A program made the translations under genes and the position numbers. Positions 59,583 through 64,000 of a DNA stretch of 64,000 bases are shown one piece after another; positions within the stretch are counted from its first letter, which is position 1, and each line of letters begins with the position of its first letter. The stretch spans positions 11,708,001 to 11,772,000 of the forward strand of contig NC_056765.1 of assembly GCF_018687715.1 (NCBI RefSeq), read 5' to 3'. This DNA comes from Carya illinoinensis (Eukaryota; Streptophyta; Magnoliopsida; Fagales; Juglandaceae). The notes beneath the pieces were generated by a model. It was given only the letters and a program-made list of their open reading frames with translations, had not been told where the DNA came from and did not search any database.

Positions 59583-62500
59583 ATGGGTGCTTCTCTTGAT
59601 TTTTTCTCACCAGCATTTCCAGGAGTCTTGATGTTCACATTGATGACTTTTTGTCTCATTCCTGAGCTCACAATTGCAGGCATTACCAGACAATACAAGT
59701 TTGATGTATGTTTTTCTTTTGGAGGGATAATACTTATCATCCCACATCATATTTTAAAATAATTTTTTTATTTTTTATTATTTTATTTTATTCTTGTTAA
59801 AATAATTGAGTTGTTCTAGTTATCATCTATACCCCTACTGAAAAATGAAAAAAAAAATTAAAATAGATATAGTGTGTGGTGTGTGGAGATAATAAGTAGA
59901 ATTATTATTTTCATAACTCAGCACCTAAATAATTATGAATAGTAGTGCTATTTATAATCTTGTACAGCTATCATCCTTCCATCATTATTTGGCATCGTAT
60001 CAAATGATTGAGAAAAAAAAGTTACTTTTTGTCTGATGATACTCATCATCCCACATTATATTTTAAAATAATTTTTTATTATTTTTTATTTCATTTTATT
60101 CTTGTTAAAATAAATGAGTTGTTCTATTTATGATCATCCATATATCACATACTTATTATATGAAAAATGAAAAAAAAAATAGATTTTATATGGTGTGTGC
60201 GATGATAAGTAGAATTATTCTTTTCATAACTCGACACCTAAATAATTATGAATAGTATATTTATTATCTTGTACAACTATCATCCTTCAATCATTATTTG
60301 GTGTCATGTCAAATGATTGAAAAAAGTTACTTTTTGCCTATTTGTCAATTATTTGATACCACGTCTAAAAGATAATGATCAAATGATGGTTTAGAGATAA
60401 ATAATAGTAGTGTTAATTATGAAAGCAAATCCAGAAGTTTGTGTTAAAATATAAAATAAATAATAAAATCTATCTTTTTCTATCAGTTTAAACTTTTATG
60501 ATAAGTGATGATTTCACATGATATCAAAAAAGAGCTGTTAAGTTCGAGCGCTGACTCTACACTCTACTTCTATTTAATTAAATATTCATAGTTTGCACTT
60601 CGCCTTTTTTAATGAAAAAGAAACAAAATTGGATTTTTTCTTTTTCTTTTTGGTTCATTCTTTTAACACCTGCGTTAATTTGAAGGTCAAACTACAAAAT
60701 GTAACACGACTGTGCCACACAAAGAGCATGGTAACAATAAATGGGCAGTTTCCTGGGCCTCGCATTGTGGCTAGAGAGGGTGACCAGCTTCTTATCAAAG
60801 TGGTTAACCATGTCCAGAACAACATCACCATCCATTGGTAATGAGATTGTACTCATATTTTATGCATCGTCACAAAAATATGTGACTTTCATGCTTATTA
60901 ATTCTAATTCCATTTTCTAATCTGCAATTATCACTAACTTATCTAAAACAGGCATGGGATTCGACAGCTTCAAACAGGGTGGGCTGATGGACCAGCATAT
61001 GTGACTCAATGTCCCATACAAAATGGACACAGTTATGTGTATAACTTCACCATTGTTGGACAGAGAGGTACCCTTTTCTGGCATGCCCATATATCATGGC
61101 TAAGGTCAACTGTCTATGGCCCTCTCATCATTCTTCCCAAGCGTGGTGTTCCTTACCCATTTGCCCAACCCTACAAGGAAGTTCCCATTGTTTTTGGTAA
61201 GCTAGACAACAAGTTTTAAGTCTCTTTTTTCACCATTGATGATAGAAAAAATCTATTTGCAGGCATTGTTTTTATACACCCAATACATTACTGAAATAAG
61301 TCCAACAAGGATGAAAAAGTATTTGATGTTTTAACTTTTTTTTATAACTATAGTGGGACGGAAATGCAAACTTTGACCCCAAAAAATTTTCAGGGGAATG
61401 GTGGAACGCAGATCCTGAGGCAGTGATTAACCAAGCCATGAAAACAGGAGGTGGCCCAAATGTCTCTGACGCATATACTATCAATGGACTTCCAGGGCCA
61501 CTATATAACTGCTCTGCTAGAGGTATCAAATGTTAAAAATGGAACATTTTCAAACGTTCCACTTTCAAAAAACTGATATATGCATCAACTTAATTAGCAA
61601 GCATTTGACAGTTTTATGTATAAATGCATGGTTTTTGGTAGATGCATTCAAATTGAAGGTGAAGCCCGGAAAGACTTACCTTCTTCGGTTAATCAACGCG
61701 GCACTCAATGACGAGCTCTTTTTCAGCATTGCAAACCATACCCTCACTGTTGTTGAAGCTGATGCTGTTTATGTTAAACCTTTTGAGATAGACACACTTC
61801 TCATAACCCCGGGACAGACCACAAATGTTCTTCTGAAGACCAAACCGCACTTCCCAAATGCCACATTCTTCATGACCGCTAGACCATATGTTACTGGTCT
61901 GGGAACCTTCGACAATTCCACTGTTGCTGGCATCTTACAATATGAATTTTCATCCAAAACTCTCTCAACCCCCTCAATTAAAAAGCTTCCACTCTACAAA
62001 CCAATTCTCCCTCCTTTGAATGACACTTCCTTTGCTACCAATTTCGCAAACAAACTACGTAGCTTAGCAAGTGATCAGTTCCCAGCTAATGTCCCCCAAA
62101 AAGTAGATAAGCATTTTTTCTTCACAATAGGACTTGGAACAAGTCCTTGCCAGCAAAACCAGACATGTCAGGGTCCTAATGGAACAAGGTTTGCAGCTTC
62201 TGTTAATAATGTATCTTTTGCACTCCCAACCACTGCCCTCCTCCAAGCCCACTTCTTCGGGCAGTCGAATGGAGTTTATCATCCTGACTTTCCGAGCAGT
62301 CCCATTTTCCCGTTCAACTATACCGGCAATCCACCTAACAACACCATGGTGAGCAATGGGACAAAGCTAGTAGTTCTGCCTTTTAACACTAGTGTGGAGC
62401 TTATCATGCAGGATACAAGTATTCTTGGTGCTGAAAGCCACCCTCTCCATCTCCATGGCTTTAATTTCTTTGTTGTTGGGCAAGGTTTTGGGAACTTTGA

Positions 62501-63035
62501 TCCGAATAAGGACCCTGCAAACTTCAATCTTGTTGATCCTGTTGAAAGAAACACTGTAGGTGTGCCTTCAGGAGGTTGGGTTGCTATCCGGTTTCAGGCA
62601 GACAACCCAGGTGAGAAATCAAGACCAGCACACTATATATAGCACAGTAGATTAAACCACCGATCCTATATATATGAAATGCTAAATCTAGACAAACAAA
62701 TCTAAAAGATTTACAAAACCATTTTTCCCTCAGAAGAATAATTTAGTTTTGTTTAGTAGCATTTGGTTTCCAAGTTTTCAAGATAATCAATAAAGCAAAC
62801 CATAGTATGTGTTAGGTAAATTGCAGAGTTTGATATGTTCAGAGATAAATTAAACATGTTTTTGACTTGTTCGAATGGTGATGATGATGATAACGTGGCA
62901 ACAGGAGTATGGTTCATGCATTGCCACCTGGAGATACACACGAGCTGGGGTTTGAAGATGGGTTGGTTAGTCTTAGATGGTAAACTCCCAAATCAGAAGC
63001 TGCTTCCTCCTCCGGCAGATCTTCCCAAGTGTTGA
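59583..63035 (+). CDS. LAC17: Laccase, LAC17-like
   Basis: Secreted multicopper oxidase (benzenediol:oxygen oxidoreductase) of about 582 residues. Exons: 59583-59705, 60686-60837, 60952-61196, 61394-61522, 61642-62610, 62905-63035; exons 2-4 are 152, 245 and 129 bases, the classic plant laccase sizes, and every junction is GT/AG in phase. Residues 1-33 form a signal peptide, then ITRQYKFD. Copper ligands: HWHGIRQ and WHAHISW in the N-terminal cupredoxin, and HPLHLHGF and [12 protein letters not shown] at the C-terminus, so the T1 and trinuclear sites are complete. Sequence blocks such as [17 protein letters not shown] and [13 protein letters not shown] place it with LAC17. Arabidopsis LAC17 polymerises monolignols in the cell wall; that role is inferred. 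A miR397 site lies in exon 5. Confidence 0.95.
59726..60349 (+). repeat. Tandem duplication of about 310 bp in laccase intron 1
   Basis: Unit 1 from about 59726 (GATAATACTTATCATCCCAC) and unit 2 from about 60036 (GATGATACTCATCATCCCAC) align to their ends (GTTACTTTTTG at about 60020 and 60330). It accounts for most of the 980-bp intron. Each unit has inverted-looking ends (ATCATCCCAC / GATGATAAG), so it may derive from a MITE. Confidence 0.85.
61691..61711 (+). promoter_or_regulatory. miR397 target site in laccase exon 5
   Basis: The site ATCAACGCGGCACTCAATGA (from 61692) pairs with miR397 along 21 positions, with mismatches only at miRNA position 21 (target base 61691) and position 12 (G where T is expected). 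The seed and the 10-11 cleavage position are fully paired. miR397 control of LAC2, LAC4 and LAC17 is established in Arabidopsis and poplar; here it is predicted from complementarity. Confidence 0.85.
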
Positions 63036-63043
63036 CCTCGGCC

Positions 63044-63133
63044 CACGTCTGGATTCACTTCAACTTGAAATTGTCCCACTACCTTTTTCACGTCTGGATT
63101 CACTGCAACTAGAAATTGTCCCACTACCTTTTT
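63044..63133 (+). repeat. 45-bp tandem duplication in the laccase 3' UTR
   Basis: CACGTCTGGATTCACT.CAAC then GAAATTGTCCCACTACC, twice, starting 9 bases after the stop codon; two or three differences between the units. Confidence 0.9.
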
Positions 63134-63236
63134 CAATCCTTTTTAGATTTTTGACCCCTCCAGCATTTCAATATTGGCAGATTGTTCTTCAATAATTATT
63201 TTGTTCGTCCATGTGGAGCCAAGGATAGAAACAGTG

Positions 63237-63282
63237 CCCCCCCCCCCCCCCCCCCCCCCCCTTTTCTCTCTCTCTCTCTCTC
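63237..63282. repeat. Poly-C run and (CT)n
   Basis: About 25 C in a row followed by TTTT and about 8 CT units, in the presumed 3' UTR or just beyond. Such runs are prone to sequencing error. Confidence 0.9.
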
Positions 63283-64000
63283 CTCTGTTTTTTTGGACAT
63301 TTACATCTCAAATGTTAATGCGAGAAGCCTCAATAATATCATCAGCCATTGCTTTGCTTACGGTATAAATTTCTTGGAATCAGTTGATACTTGTTTGACA
63401 TTTTGCTTTGGAATGTAAATCTTTTATCTGTTGAGACTCTCAGAGCAAGGTCAGCTGCTTGCTTGAAACCATAGTATCTATAGTATTAAGTCTCAATTAT
63501 TTTCAAATGGCCAAAATATTCTTCTAAATAGGCAATATATTAATTTATCTTTCAAATTAAATTATGACATGGAGATGGTGTATGATGTAAAAACTTTCAA
63601 AAAAGAATTATTACGGAAGAATATTTCCCACTAATATAGGATATTGAGAAGCAATCCATCTTGCCTCCAACTAGCAAGATTGAACGCTGAATAGTTATTA
63701 CTTCTTTGAGTTTTCTTAGTTGACCATGAAAAGTCATTAAGGACAGTGGTAATGTCTTTCATCATGGATGGCAGTGATAAAGTCAAGAGTCTCCTTTAAA
63801 CGATGTTATTCATTCCATGGGCTCGAGCTTCTATAGCCAAAAAAATGGACTGCTTCCACTTTTTCCAACTTGGGTGATTATTGTATTGTGTTCTAAAATG
63901 TGGCAAATGCATCTTCACATGGGCACATGCAGTGATTTCTCTATATGCATCTCTAAAATTACATTTTTTAAAGATTAATTTTGCATATCAAGAAAAACTC
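63283..64000. other. Downstream of the laccase gene, no gene seen
   Basis: Ordinary AT-rich sequence to the window edge; no supported gene, repeat or RNA. Confidence 0.5.

Overview
This is nuclear DNA from a flowering plant. The evidence is spliced plant genes with GT-AG introns, a plant laccase with a miR397 site, a WUSCHEL-type homeobox gene, an AT-rich background and dense plant transposons. From memory of repeat families (not a search) I lean towards a woody eudicot of the Fagales, perhaps Juglandaceae, because the roughly 200-bp TA-flanked MITE with a GATGAGATGA-type end (two copies here) is familiar from that group. This placement is inference only.

Host genes are few and well spaced. 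(1) 11133-12050, minus: an intronless, secreted GH18 chitinase-2-like protein with an intact DGIDIDYE catalytic motif. (2) 42565-44592, minus: a two-exon WOX3/PRESSED FLOWER-type homeobox gene with a WUS box. (3) 59583-63035, plus: a six-exon laccase close to LAC17, with exon sizes typical of plant laccases and a near-perfect miR397 target site. A frameshifted thioredoxin-like/DnaJ-like gene fragment sits inside a repeat at 54908-55155.

Most of the window is mobile DNA. From left to right: a Ty3/gypsy element entering from the left edge, with a partial gag and a very long LTR (1-3209); a truncated Ty1/copia element (3210-5204); a hAT-like non-autonomous element (5215-5705); an internally deleted Ty3 element with two ~500-bp LTRs (6203-8109); a degenerate CACTA-like remnant (8384-9886); a 15.5-kb CACTA element (17900-33366) with identical 16-bp ends, an AAG target-site duplication, a transposase (TNP2) that reads as an intact three-exon gene and an intact-looking multi-exon TnpA-like gene; 430 bp away a second, decayed CACTA element (33798-41720, AGG duplication) carrying GTTCGAAC-type subterminal repeats and a plant-transposon-protein pseudogene; MITEs; a miniature TRIM (47130-47461) nested in a copia LTR; a full-length but mutated copia element with a perfect CATAT duplication (48063-52645); a ~2.6-kb composite repeat (53804-56441); another copia LTR with the start of gag (56592-57240); and a 5'-truncated L1 LINE with a 21-bp duplication (57372-57731).

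The genes do not form a pathway or operon. The most notable points are the possibly autonomous CACTA element with a duplicated exon that has lost its splice acceptor, the ~8 kb of non-transposase DNA inside that element, the nested TRIM, and the miR397-laccase module. Splice sites were assigned by eye from GT/AG signals, reading phase and family knowledge; no expression data or database searches were used.
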